DNA of 64,000 nt, taken from NCBI RefSeq assembly GCF_018141445.1, contig NZ_CP058649.1, forward strand, positions 4,483,001-4,547,000. Direction: 5' to 3'. The DNA is from Vallitalea pronyensis (GTDB lineage Bacteria; Bacillota; Clostridia; Lachnospirales; Vallitaleaceae). This document shows, one piece after another, positions 45,320-54,582 of this stretch. The stretch's first letter is position 1; every line of letters begins with the position of its first letter. The translations under genes were made by a program, and so were the position numbers. The notes beneath the pieces are model-generated. The model saw only the letters and a program-made list of their open reading frames with translations, made no database searches and was not told where the DNA came from.

Positions 45320-46903
45320 ATGTATAAAGTACTGATTGTTGATGATGAGAAGAATATAAGAGAAGGTTTAAAAGTAATCATTGATTGGGCTTCATTTAAC
45401 TGTGAAGTGATTGCAGATGTGGATGATGGTTTGTTAGGATATGATGCTGTTAAAGCTTTACGTCCTGATATTATTATTAGTGATATCAAGATGCCTAACT
45501 TAGATGGTATTGATATGATTAAACGGTTAAAAAGTGAAAACATTCCTGGTAAATTCATTATACTAAGCGGGCACTCCGAATTTGACTATGCCAAAAGTGC
45601 CATCACCCTTGGTGTTAAATCATATCTTTTGAAACCATTAGAAGAAGAACATCTTGAAAAATGCTTAACCCATATCCTTCATGAGTTAGAACGTGAAAAT
45701 AAGGAAAAGAATGAAATCAACCAATTAAAGACCGATTATATCAACCAAAGTATGATCTATCGTTCATCCGTTCTTAGAGATATCGTAGACGGCTATTCGG
45801 ATAGCAACGAAGACATTAAAAATTTATTGCAATTAATCCAAATGCGCATTGAAGCTTCGGATTATACCTGTGGGGTTATATCCATAGAAAGTGAACTCTC
45901 TACAGATGTAAGTACACAGCTTCCTATTCTTGAAAAAGAGCTTAACATGAATGCAACAGAGATTCGTTTATTCCTCTATCGTAAGGACCAGATTGCTTGT
46001 ATCATCTATAACAACCCTAGACGACAAGATTTCTACTATGATATTCACTATAAAACCGATCAAATCCTCAATACGAAAACCACCTTGGCTGTAGGCCGTC
46101 CATACAAGCATCTTAATGGTCTAGGTAAGTCTTTTTCAGAAGCTCAGAATGCCCTTAGTTACAAACTCATTAAGGGCAATAACAGCGTAATTATCATTGA
46201 AAATGTGGAGAAATTAGCAAAAAGCAGCAACATGTTCTCCACGGATATGTTCAACCAGCTAACAAGCTGTATCGAACATCATCAAAAAGATACTGCAAAA
46301 AAACTCATTCAAGATTACTTCTGTACACTGTCTCACAAAAAAGATGTCTCACTCTTAGACTTAAAGCTGAACTGCCTATATTTCATTATTCCAATACTGC
46401 GGGAACATCCTAATCTTCATGAACAGATGTCTGAAATCGTTGGGCAAGATATTATGACCTTGAACAGTATTTTTCGTTTTCTTACCTACGATGAACTGAT
46501 TAATTGGTTCATTAATATCATCAACACCATCATGGATTATGTACAGGCTAATAAGAAAAAAGATACCCTTGCTATGATCGATAAAATCAAGCTATACATT
46601 AAGAAAAACTATGCACAGAACATTACATTATCCAGCATCGCTGATACATTCTATATAAACCCTTATTACCTCAGTAACCTTTTTAAGTCTAAAACGGGTA
46701 CAAACTACTTACAATACTTAACCAAGGTTCGTGTTGAAGTTGCTAAAGATCTCTTAGAAACCAGCGACCTCAAAATCTATGAAATCGCTGAACAAATTGG
46801 TTATGGCAACCCAAAGTATTTTAGTACTGTTTTTGAAAAGCATATGGGGATGAAGCCTAGTGAGTATAAGAGAGCTAGTAGAAAGCCTAATAGCCTATAT
46901 TAA
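45320..46903 (+). CDS. Response regulator, YesN family (receiver plus AraC HTH)
   Basis: 527 aa. The receiver domain has the acidic pocket VDDE (8-10), the phosphoacceptor Asp55 in IIISDIKMPNLDG and the Lys in YLLKPLEEEH. A 300-residue linker is followed by a C-terminal AraC double helix-turn-helix (LSSIADTFYINPYYLSNLFKSKTG, then IYEIAEQIGYGNPKYFSTVFEKHMGMKPSEY). AGGAGG lies 12 bp after the kinase gene, so the two are one operon. It likely activates the divergent importer-enzyme operon. Confidence 0.94.
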   Translation: MYKVLIVDDEKNIREGLKVIIDWASFNCEVIADVDDGLLGYDAVKALRPDIIISDIKMPNLDGIDMIKRLKSENIPGKFIILSGHSEFDYAKSAITLGVKSYLLKPLEEEHLEKCLTHILHELERENKEKNEINQLKTDYINQSMIYRSSVLRDIVDGYSDSNEDIKNLLQLIQMRIEASDYTCGVISIESELSTDVSTQLPILEKELNMNATEIRLFLYRKDQIACIIYNNPRRQDFYYDIHYKTDQILNTKTTLAVGRPYKHLNGLGKSFSEAQNALSYKLIKGNNSVIIIENVEKLAKSSNMFSTDMFNQLTSCIEHHQKDTAKKLIQDYFCTLSHKKDVSLLDLKLNCLYFIIPILREHPNLHEQMSEIVGQDIMTLNSIFRFLTYDELINWFINIINTIMDYVQANKKKDTLAMIDKIKLYIKKNYAQNITLSSIADTFYINPYYLSNLFKSKTGTNYLQYLTKVRVEVAKDLLETSDLKIYEIAEQIGYGNPKYFSTVFEKHMGMKPSEYKRASRKPNSLY

Positions 46904-46918
46904 TGGCTTTTAGGCTTT
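46882..46918. terminator. Shared terminator of yesN-like and nucleotidyltransferase genes
   Basis: AAAGCCTAA with TTAGGCTTT, and inner AGCC with GGCT, form one stem. The yesN-like stop codon lies in the loop, and the convergent gene's stop is at the other foot. T-rich ends on both strands allow bidirectional use. Confidence 0.72.
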
Positions 46919-47696
46919 AAATCTCTGCATATGGAACAGTGTTAAAAAACCAAAATAGTTCATTTTCTAAAACATATCCCCTTCTTAATCGATTGTCAAA
47001 ATGATATTCTATGAAATAATTATTAACATAGTTATAGAATTCCACCATTTTCTTATAGGAATAAGTATGCATCACTTCATTTAGTAATAATATAAAGTCC
47101 TTGGGGATATCTTTACAATTTTCCAATTCCTTATACATGTTTTTGACACATGGATAAAGAATATTGTTATGTGCTAATACCAAACGGCATGCATAAAAAG
47201 CAGTATCATAAATACATTTATTTAGATAAAATGTATTCTCTAAATCATCACCAGCGCTAAATCTACTACTCTTCATTAGAGAATAAAACTTTCTTATATT
47301 TTCACTTTTTTCACCAATCAATATATTCGGTTTGTCTAATAGTAGTCTATCAATATCACTATCTCGAGAATAAAGTACTTTGGAATGATACAATGTACTT
47401 TTAATACTTTCATTGCCATCCTTCCATACCTTTTCCAAGAATTCTTTGGGTATTATTTTTCCATCAACTTCTACTTTAAAGTCTTTTGAATCAAAATCCG
47501 TTCCCCAAAAATAGTTTTTGCAAGTTCTTTCCCTATTGAATCTTGCATCTGTTACAACAACAATAACATCAATATCTGAACGATCTGTTTCAGTTCCTCT
47601 TGCTATAGAACCACATAGTATAAGTGCTAGAACACTCTCATCTTTAGAAACATAATTAATTAACTGTTGAATAGTATCATGTTGGTTATTATTCAT
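46917..47696 (-). CDS. Nucleotidyltransferase-domain protein (aminoglycoside adenylyltransferase-like)
   Basis: 259 aa. The N-terminal LALILCGSIARGTETDRSDIDVIVVV is the GS...DxD motif of polymerase-beta-type nucleotidyltransferases. The C-terminal half is helical, as in antibiotic adenylyltransferases of the ANT type and in some toxin-antitoxin kinases. The substrate is unknown. It is a single gene, convergent with the yesN-like gene, with GGGGAGA upstream. Confidence 0.8.
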   Translation of the reverse strand: MNNNQHDTIQQLINYVSKDESVLALILCGSIARGTETDRSDIDVIVVVTDARFNRERTCKNYFWGTDFDSKDFKVEVDGKIIPKEFLEKVWKDGNESIKSTLYHSKVLYSRDSDIDRLLLDKPNILIGEKSENIRKFYSLMKSSRFSAGDDLENTFYLNKCIYDTAFYACRLVLAHNNILYPCVKNMYKELENCKDIPKDFILLLNEVMHTYSYKKMVEFYNYVNNYFIEYHFDNRLRRGYVLENELFWFFNTVPYAEI

Positions 47697-47929
47697 TAAA
47701 TTCTCCCCTTTAATGTCCGATTCTTATTTTGTTTACTTGTAAACTGGAGTAACAAGTTCCTATATATATTATCACATTCACTTCTATCACTCCAATTTCC
47801 ATGTCTATAACTTGTATATTTACTCTTGTTTAAGTTGCAAATTATTAATAATTCCTATACAATAAGGTTCCTGATAGTTAGCTTTCATTTGAGCTAAATA
47901 ATGTCTGATAATGTGAAAGGATGTGTATC

Positions 47930-48724
47930 ATGAATAAGCAAAGTAAAATTAATAAAAAGGCATGGTCTTATAGGGCTACTGAATTCTGGAGTAATAAACT
48001 AGGTAAACCCAGTCAAGCAGCCAAAGACATGATAGAACGACCTCATTATTACTTGCGTAGACATATTCAATTTTTCGATGAAATAAGAGGGAAGAAAATC
48101 ATTAATCCTCTTGGCTCATGTGGTCAAAAAGCAGTTCCTTTAGCCATACTTGGTGCTGATGTAACCGTTGTTGATATTTCAGAAGAAAACAAGAAATATG
48201 CTACTGACATTGCAGTAGCAGCCAATGTAAATCTAACTTATATTGTATCTGATTTCTTAGAATTTAACATTGATAACATACACAATCCATTTGATATTGC
48301 TTACCTTGAAGGTGGCGTATTGCATTATTTTTCAGACTTACATAAATTCGCTAATAAGCTATATTCGTTGTTAAAACTTGATGGGAAGTTAATATTAAAT
48401 GATTTTCACCCATTTAGAAAACTACTTCAGGAACGTGATATTTTTAAAGATGCAAATGACAATCTTGAACTCACTGGCAACTACTTTGAGAGCGAGTTAA
48501 TCGTAGGTGAAGTTTCTTACGAAAAGTACTTGTCCCATAATACACAAGATGAATTCCCAAAATGCCTTTTGAGGTATTGGACTATGGGCGAAATTATTAC
48601 GGCCTTTGCATCAGCTGGTTTTGTAATAAAACAGCTTGTGGAAGGTCCACGATTTGATTCTTACAAAAATCTCCCTGGTGATTTTACTTTGATTGCATTA
48701 AAACAAGAACTAGCTGAAAAATAA
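47930..48724 (+). CDS. Class I SAM-dependent methyltransferase
   Basis: 264 aa from the ATG at 47930, eight bases after AAAGGA. The SAM motif is unusual: IINPLGSCGQKAVPLAILGADVTVVDIS, with NPLGSCG where DxGCGTG is common; the acidic ribose ligand DIS is kept. FDIAYLEGGVLHYFSDL and LKLDGKLILNDFHPF follow, as in other class I enzymes. The substrate is unknown. Its first 48 bp recur at 33868-33915 as part of a mosaic fragment. Confidence 0.83.
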   Translation: MNKQSKINKKAWSYRATEFWSNKLGKPSQAAKDMIERPHYYLRRHIQFFDEIRGKKIINPLGSCGQKAVPLAILGADVTVVDISEENKKYATDIAVAANVNLTYIVSDFLEFNIDNIHNPFDIAYLEGGVLHYFSDLHKFANKLYSLLKLDGKLILNDFHPFRKLLQERDIFKDANDNLELTGNYFESELIVGEVSYEKYLSHNTQDEFPKCLLRYWTMGEIITAFASAGFVIKQLVEGPRFDSYKNLPGDFTLIALKQELAEK

Positions 48725-49564
48725 TTAACACGTTTCCAACGTTAAAGGTATTGGCTGTTTTCCATCTATATCTGTAAACCCATATTCTTTTGCTAACTGA
48801 GCAGCTATACATACTTTACCAGTTTTTGATATGACATTAGAATCGGAAGCTAATGCTATAATTGCTCGCCCAATAAATTCAGGAGATTCGGAATTAGATA
48901 AGTCAAAATAATCCTGTGCTGCCAACACGGATTCCGTTCTTACCAAACCTGGATATAAAGAAACAACAGCAACATGATACTTTTCAAGTTCATAAGCCAT
49001 TGTAGCCGTCATCTTATCCGTTGCAGCCTTCGCAGTTCCATAAGCAACACCTCGATCATTCTTTTGTGATGCCCAAAATGAAATATTAATAATCAAACTG
49101 GAGTTTTGTTTGATCATGATTGGTGCTGCTAGATGACTTGTCATATAATGAGCCGTTACACCAGCGTCAAACATACTATTCCATCGTGACATTGGCGTTG
49201 TCCAGAATTCTTGTTCTTTCCAAAACTCTGTACCATTATTAAAATGTTCATATCCACCCCAAACGTTGTTGACAAGGATATCTATTTGTCCTTGTTCAGC
49301 CATGATTGTATCAATAACCTTTTCCACTTCTACCTGTATCGTATGGTCACATTTTAAACCAATGGCTATACCCCCATGTTTTTTAACATCATTTTCTGTA
49401 GTCTTCAAAGAACCTGAAAGTTTAACTGCACCTTCATATTCTTTTTCAGTTCTTCCAGTAAAATAAACGATTACTCCAGCTTTTGCAAGTGCAATAACAA
49501 TGCCTTTTCCGATACCTCGCGTTGCACCTGTAACAAGTGCTACTTTCCCTTTTATATCTTTCAT
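48725..49564 (-). CDS. Short-chain dehydrogenase/reductase
   Basis: 279 aa. The NAD(P) motif VALVTGATRGIGKGI is at the N-terminus, LVNNVWGG near residue 97 replaces NNAG, the active-site Ser is in INISFWAS, and the catalytic Tyr-Lys in YGTAKAATDK. The enzyme reduces or oxidises a small alcohol or ketone; the substrate is unknown. AAAGGGG precedes the start, and the promoter upstream contains a GAAC-N4-GTTC palindrome. It is convergent with the methyltransferase gene and adjoins it without a gap. Confidence 0.9.
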   Translation of the reverse strand: MKDIKGKVALVTGATRGIGKGIVIALAKAGVIVYFTGRTEKEYEGAVKLSGSLKTTENDVKKHGGIAIGLKCDHTIQVEVEKVIDTIMAEQGQIDILVNNVWGGYEHFNNGTEFWKEQEFWTTPMSRWNSMFDAGVTAHYMTSHLAAPIMIKQNSSLIINISFWASQKNDRGVAYGTAKAATDKMTATMAYELEKYHVAVVSLYPGLVRTESVLAAQDYFDLSNSESPEFIGRAIIALASDSNVISKTGKVCIAAQLAKEYGFTDIDGKQPIPLTLETC

Positions 49565-49603
49565 ATATACACACCCCTTTACGAAATTGTAATGTATAAG
49601 AAA

Positions 49604-49632
49604 ATTTTACCAGAACATTTGTTCTCCGTCAA
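49604..49632 (-). promoter_or_regulatory. SDR promoter with GAAC-N4-GTTC palindrome
   Basis: On the minus strand TTGACG (plus 49627-49632), a 17-bp spacer and TAAAAT (plus 49604-49609) form a promoter. The palindrome AGAACAAATGTTCT fills the spacer (core plus 49613-49624). This is the third such box in the window and the one with the best -35. Confidence 0.7.
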
Positions 49633-49707
49633 ATCTTTTTACAATTTCTTGATAAAATGAGAGCTTACTTAGAAAATAGTTTTCCAACCTATTCGTTTTT
49701 TAATGTT

Positions 49708-50826
49708 TTAAGGAAATATCCATCTACCCTTCTTATCAATATATCCTTTAATATTACCTAAAGAGACTTTTGCTCTTTCATGACTAAAATCATTAGCCGT
49801 ATCATATTTAGGACTAATTACGAAAGACTCATTGATATCTATATAACCATATTTCCCACCTAATTTAGCAACTGCTAATGCCTCACTAAAATTTGACAAG
49901 AATTGATATTTAGGTTCAATAAACCAATCACCAGTTTTATCAATCATACCATACATATGATTGGGAAGCACCACCACAGCTAAACCATTCTTAAAATCAA
50001 ATGCCCATGCATAATTTGGAGAAATTACAATATTACCATTCAAATCCAATCCTCCGTATTTTTGTGTGTTTTTATCATAACAGAATGCTATCCCGTCTTT
50101 AAACTCGTTTAATCTATCATATTTGGGTTCTATTATTATTTCATTATCTTTATTTATAGCTCCCCATTTACCGTTATTAAATAAAACTGGGGCTAGACCA
50201 TTACTAAATTTGCTTGCTTGTTCATATTGAGGCTCAATAACCATGTTACCTAGTTCGTTTATATAACCATATTTATCTTCAATCCTTACAGCTGCAAGCC
50301 CCTCGCTAAAAGGGAATGCATTCGTATAGTTTAAATCTATTATTATTTCTCCTTCAGTATCAATATAGCCCCAATTATAACTACTACTATATCTATACCC
50401 ACCATTCTTATTTTTATCATAAATAGCTACAGCTGCTTTCTGTTCACTAAATGATTTTATAGTATTATATATAGGCTCTACTACAAGTTCACCATTTTTA
50501 TCTATAACGCCCTCTTTATAATTTATTTCTACTACCGCAAGATTTTCACTAAAATCATATGCAATATCAAATGTAGGTTTAATAACCACATCTCCATATG
50601 TATTAATGTAACCAGATTTCCCTTCTGATCGAATATGTGCTAGTCCATCACGGAAATCACCATAAGCTCTATAGTCTTGCATTTGTGTAGTTAAATTAGT
50701 GGTTTTATTATTTGCATCATTATGGGATGTATCTGAAAACTTGTGGTTTTTATCAGGACGACAACTAACAATGCTTATTGTACAAGTGATTAATATTACA
50801 ACAAATACTTTCATGAATCTATTCAC
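49708..50826 (-). CDS. WG-repeat lipoprotein
   Basis: About 372 aa, starting at GTG 50826, eight bases after GGAG; GTG 50835 and an ATG at 50814 are alternatives. The signal peptide ends in SIVSC, a plausible lipobox. After a Lys/Asn/Thr-rich linker, nine WG-type repeats cover the protein, each with a (Y/W)GYID-x-x-G-x-x-(V/I)I-x-P core followed by (F/A)S-x-GLA. Such repeats form beta-propeller-like surfaces for protein or glycan binding. No enzymatic motif is seen. Confidence 0.85.
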   Translation of the reverse strand: MNRFMKVFVVILITCTISIVSCRPDKNHKFSDTSHNDANNKTTNLTTQMQDYRAYGDFRDGLAHIRSEGKSGYINTYGDVVIKPTFDIAYDFSENLAVVEINYKEGVIDKNGELVVEPIYNTIKSFSEQKAAVAIYDKNKNGGYRYSSSYNWGYIDTEGEIIIDLNYTNAFPFSEGLAAVRIEDKYGYINELGNMVIEPQYEQASKFSNGLAPVLFNNGKWGAINKDNEIIIEPKYDRLNEFKDGIAFCYDKNTQKYGGLDLNGNIVISPNYAWAFDFKNGLAVVVLPNHMYGMIDKTGDWFIEPKYQFLSNFSEALAVAKLGGKYGYIDINESFVISPKYDTANDFSHERAKVSLGNIKGYIDKKGRWIFP

Positions 50827-51051
50827 TGATTTCACTCCATATTCTGTAAGACGTATATATTTATATTATACGATAGAATATAAGGCTTATTAGTGATTGT
50901 TACTTCTTTTTTCAAGTATTTTATTCTATTATTTTGTAATCCAAAATGTGGTTCAATCTTTAATAGCATGTCTTCCAGTGTACTGTCTTTTGTTCTTTCA
51001 ATCATGTAATAACCACTATCGTTAATTAACGAGCTCTATTTGTTTGTATAT

Positions 51052-52119
51052 CTACAGTTTTCTTGCCTTAATGATAAAAGCCGTTGGCAACATCAACGCC
51101 TTTTTACCAAAATCAGTTCCTGATGATATAGCTCTTTCTTTATCCGTTTCTTCAATTAGTGATTCAATAGCAAAACCATTTCTGGCAAGTGTATTAATAT
51201 ATGTACTCAGCATACGGTTAGAGAGCATAATCTCTTTATCGCTCATATCGGCACAATACCATTCTTCATTAAAGTACGAATTACTAAAAACAAATTTATC
51301 ATCTTCAATAGACACGCATTTATGAATAGGATGTGACCATCCAAAAACAAAGATTCCATCTTTTTTCAGATATGAATGTACATGTTCAAAGGTCTGGTCC
51401 AAACTTGTTGTCCAACCCACTCCAAAAACTGAAAACACTATATCAAAATAGTCGGTCGGCAACCCACATTCCTCCTCCATCGGGGAACATATTAGATTAG
51501 CACTAATTTTTTGTGAACTTAAATAGCTTTTAGTTTTATTAATTTGATTTGCTGAAATATCCACTCCCCATAAGTCTTTTGCTCCTAAACCAGCAACATA
51601 ATCTAATGAGTGACCATTACCACAACCAAGTTCAAGTATACTTTTACCTGATAAATCTCCAAGTAAATTCAATTTTAGTTCCGATGGTAAATACCCACCC
51701 CAACTTGGTAAAGCAGTTACTCCCAAAAATTCACTACCAATTGTATTCCAAAACTCGGTGTTAGTCTTATGAGTTTTACTCACATCCATATCTATATTAG
51801 CCACCTTGCCTAGAACTTTTCCACCAACTACATTTTTTTTAGTTTTTTCTGCATCTTCAATAAGCTTCATTATGTTTTCCTCAACTTTCTTTTTATAGTC
51901 AGTATCGGTCAACTTTACACCAGAGAACAACTCATTTAGATTAATTTTAAGCGATTCACAAAGTGGCATCATAAGGGATAATTCCGGCATTCCTTTACCA
52001 CATTCCCATTTGCTAATAGTTTTGTTACTAATTCCTAGAACATCAGCAAGTTCAATTTGGGTTAAATTTTGTTGCTTTCTCAGTACTGCAATAAATCGTC
52101 CAATTTCAACTTGATCCAA
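51052..52119 (-). CDS. XRE-type HTH fused to a SAM-dependent methyltransferase
   Basis: 355 aa. Residues 1-65 are a lambda-repressor-like HTH (LRKQQNLTQIELADVLGISNKTISKWECGKGMPELSLM). A charged linker follows. Residues 120-355 are a class I methyltransferase with ILELGCGNGHSLDYVAGLGAKDLWGVDIS and the acidic FDIVFSVFGVGW. The fusion could be a self-regulated enzyme or a regulator that uses SAM binding. The likely start is TTG 52119, seven bases after AGAGGTGG; no ATG is near. It is a single gene. Confidence 0.83.
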   Translation of the reverse strand: MDQVEIGRFIAVLRKQQNLTQIELADVLGISNKTISKWECGKGMPELSLMMPLCESLKINLNELFSGVKLTDTDYKKKVEENIMKLIEDAEKTKKNVVGGKVLGKVANIDMDVSKTHKTNTEFWNTIGSEFLGVTALPSWGGYLPSELKLNLLGDLSGKSILELGCGNGHSLDYVAGLGAKDLWGVDISANQINKTKSYLSSQKISANLICSPMEEECGLPTDYFDIVFSVFGVGWTTSLDQTFEHVHSYLKKDGIFVFGWSHPIHKCVSIEDDKFVFSNSYFNEEWYCADMSDKEIMLSNRMLSTYINTLARNGFAIESLIEETDKERAISSGTDFGKKALMLPTAFIIKARKL

Positions 52120-53025
52120 CGCGACACCACCTCTCTATAGTCATTATATTTCATTAGTAAATATAAAAAAACCTACGAATCGTAGAATTATATAAAACAG
52201 TTAATAAGCTAATGAACTCTTTGGTAAATAGCTTATCATTGCTTTGTCTGCACTTTCACATAAATATCATAATCAAAATGCAACCCCATCTAAAAAAGGT
52301 GCAATGAAAATGATTGATTTTTAAACTTTCTTTGGTTAAACAATAAAGGCAATAGAATTATAACACAACAATAATTCCTATAATAGATGAAAATATAGTC
52401 TGTGAAAAGCATAGAGAAAATTCAGTTGCTCCAACAAGTTTTATATCGCCACCACCAATACTACCATCTTGAATCCATTACAAGAAATGGGAATAGAGAT
52501 AAAAAAAGACCCAAAAGCGCTTTGCTAGATTTATATTGGTAACTCTAACAAGTTAGGTATTATCCTATATATCTATAGTCAAAATAAGATGCTATTCTAG
52601 ACGATATAGAGCGAAATATTCTTAATCACCACGATTTGTGATTCATGATTTATGAGTACTAATTATGTAAACAAAAGGCTAAGAAATATGAATAGTAACT
52701 TAAGCTTCCAAGACATACTAAAGGTATTCTTATTTATTTTCATATTTAGGGTGGGAGTAATTGTATTTGTTTGATAAAAGAGGAGACCAGTAATATTGAA
52801 TTTTAATTGCGATATTACAGAATAAAAGAGAAAGGCTTAATTTAGTTCTTTACCATTTATATTAGTTTCAAAAACAAAATAATTTGGTACAATGTAGATA
52901 TAGTGTCATTTCATTTTTATTATTTATCTGAAATCAATAGGCATAAATGGAAACCTCTATGTCCAACCATGGGGATAATATATTCTTTCAATAAAAACAT
53001 AAAGTAGGGCTTATTGGAATTGCTC
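52120..53025. other. Non-coding, probably decayed stretch
   Basis: About 900 bp without an intact gene. Around 52449-52529 one frame reads NTTILNPLQEMGIEIKKD, followed soon by a stop, which looks like the end of a decayed protein gene I cannot identify. The rest is AT-rich with stops in all frames. Confidence 0.45.
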
Positions 53026-53061
53026 TGTTGAATACAGGATAAAATTCCTTGAATAAGTTGT

Positions 53062-53277
53062 CTAGAAAAATATTTTCAATGCAATTGCTACTATAAAAAA
53101 TATTGCACTTGTTTTAAGAAAATATTTTATTCTATTTTTATAAATATCTTTATCATTCTTATCAAATAGCCAAAATACATAGATAATACAACTTAAAAGC
53201 AAAGTAAAGATACCTGATACAATAAACATGAAGCTAAAAATTTCAACGTTACTCCACATACCACTAAACCTGAACAT
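53062..53277 (-). CDS. Small two-helix membrane protein, copy 1
   Basis: 71 aa. Two hydrophobic helices (about residues 12-37 and 51-70) are separated by a polar, Lys/Asp-rich loop (DKNDKDIYKNR). No family is recognised. The amino-acid sequence is identical to that at 56374-56589, so the duplication is recent or selection maintains it. AGGAGT-like sequence precedes the ATG. It lies downstream of the secreted-protein gene on the same strand. Confidence 0.6.
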   Translation of the reverse strand: MFRFSGMWSNVEIFSFMFIVSGIFTLLLSCIIYVFWLFDKNDKDIYKNRIKYFLKTSAIFFIVAIALKIFF

Positions 53278-53453
53278 GGGGTACTCCTTTCAATAGGTAA
53301 TTGAGAATAATAGTATAACTTTAAGAAAATCATTTGAAAATAATTCATCAATTAAATATCTATCATTTGAAAAATAATACATCATAAACTAATATTATTA
53401 TATCAAATAGTTGATAAAAAATATATAAAATACTTTAATTTTCTCCAGTTAAT

Positions 53454-53483
53454 AAAAAGGGCTAAAATCAGCCCTTTCATGAT
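53454..53483 (-). terminator. Terminator of the secreted-protein gene
   Basis: AAAGGGCT and AGCCCTTT form the stem; TTTTTATT follows on the minus strand. The same hairpin is at 56173-56203 in the inverted copy. Confidence 0.85.
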
Positions 53484-53528
53484 AGTGATTATGTAAATGT
53501 AAAACTTTCAAACTAAAATTAATCTTAA

Positions 53529-54062
53529 TTAAGCTGGAAATTCTATAGTTGTCCATGAATAGGAATCAATATCCCAATCCGTTATTTCTTCTAGTGTAAA
53601 AGGATACCCATTCGCCTGTGATATTGAACAATTAATAGGACTAAGGTTTCCATAGAAATCAGATCTAAAAAATCTTACTCTTAATTTCTTACCATTGTAA
53701 CGTATACCATCAGCTGCATCATCGATTTGTTGAGCAATAGCGTTTCTATTAATATTATATGCAGTCAAACCTAGAGAAATGCCAGTACCAGTAACACCAA
53801 CCCATGGAGCCGTAAAAAGTAATCCACCACTCAAAACTGCTAGACCAATATCAATATACATTGGATTTCTTATAGTATCTGCAAGTGCATCTGCCTCAGC
53901 ATAGGTTAGATATAGTATTTCTTCATACAAAACTATCCCTGGCGCTTGATCTGATGCTTCAACACCCTTAAATACCATTGTAGAAGCATTTGAAGTCACA
54001 GAAAAAGAACATAACAGCATGATAGCTAAAGCTAAACTTATCATTTTTTTTGTGTTTTTCAT
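53529..54062 (-). CDS. Secreted protein of unknown function
   Basis: 177 aa. A classical signal peptide (MKKTKK-type start here KNTKKMISLALAIMLLCSFSV, with probable cleavage after SNA) directs export. The mature part has a Gly-rich hydrophobic stretch (VLSGGLLFTAPWVGVTGTGISLGLTAY) that could insert in a membrane, then a basic segment (GIRYNGKKLRVRFF) and an acidic, aromatic C-terminus. No family is recognised; a secreted peptide with antimicrobial or surface role is possible but unproven. AAAGGAG precedes the start. A decayed copy lies at 55740-56121. Confidence 0.65.
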   Translation of the reverse strand: MKNTKKMISLALAIMLLCSFSVTSNASTMVFKGVEASDQAPGIVLYEEILYLTYAEADALADTIRNPMYIDIGLAVLSGGLLFTAPWVGVTGTGISLGLTAYNINRNAIAQQIDDAADGIRYNGKKLRVRFFRSDFYGNLSPINCSISQANGYPFTLEEITDWDIDSYSWTTIEFPA

Positions 54063-54315
54063 ATTATCAATCTCCTTTTTAATATAATTTGTACTTGACG
54101 TTTACAATATAATAATAACTCTATATCATAATACATTAAATAGACCAATTGGTTTACACTGTTCATTTAATTATATGAACAGCGTTAATTAGTTTAATAA
54201 TTCTACTGCATTACTAAATAATATATTATTTTAATATTCGAAACTCAATTGGAGTTAGACATAAATATACTTAAACTCAAAAATATATATAATACTTTGA
54301 GAAGGAGAGATATTT

Positions 54316-54582
54316 ATGGGAACTAAAAATAAAAGACACTATATAGCTGTGTTTAAACAAGATGCAGTCAATTATTATCATTCATCAGACAAATCAATGG
54401 CAAAGGTAGCCGAAGAACTTCAAGTAAGTCAGGCATCAATCAACAATTGGATACAAAATGCCAAGAAAAATGATGGTATCGTAATCTTTCAATACATTGA
54501 TGGATTCTACAATACAAGACGAACCCACAGTACATGTGGTTTAGAGTCACCTAATAATAACGAGATGTCAAATCTTACATAA
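54316..54582 (+). pseudogene. Internally deleted IS3-family transposase
   Basis: 88 aa. Residues 1-52 are the OrfA helix-turn-helix (YIAVFKQDAVNYYHSSDKSMAKVAEELQVSQASINNW). Residues 57-82 (IFQYIDGFYNTRRTHSTCG-type) are the extreme C-terminus of OrfB. Roughly 300 residues, including the whole DDE domain, are missing, and the junction is in frame. It cannot transpose, but it still encodes a small DNA-binding protein with an intact ribosome site (AAGGAG). Confidence 0.8.

Larger units (their letters stand above)
53026..53916. repeat. Large inverted duplication, left arm
   Basis: This 0.9-kb segment recurs in reverse at 55735-56625. It covers a 71-aa membrane-protein ORF, a terminator and the last three quarters of the secreted-protein gene. 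Outer parts are nearly identical; the gene part has diverged by small indels in the other arm. Confidence 0.85.
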
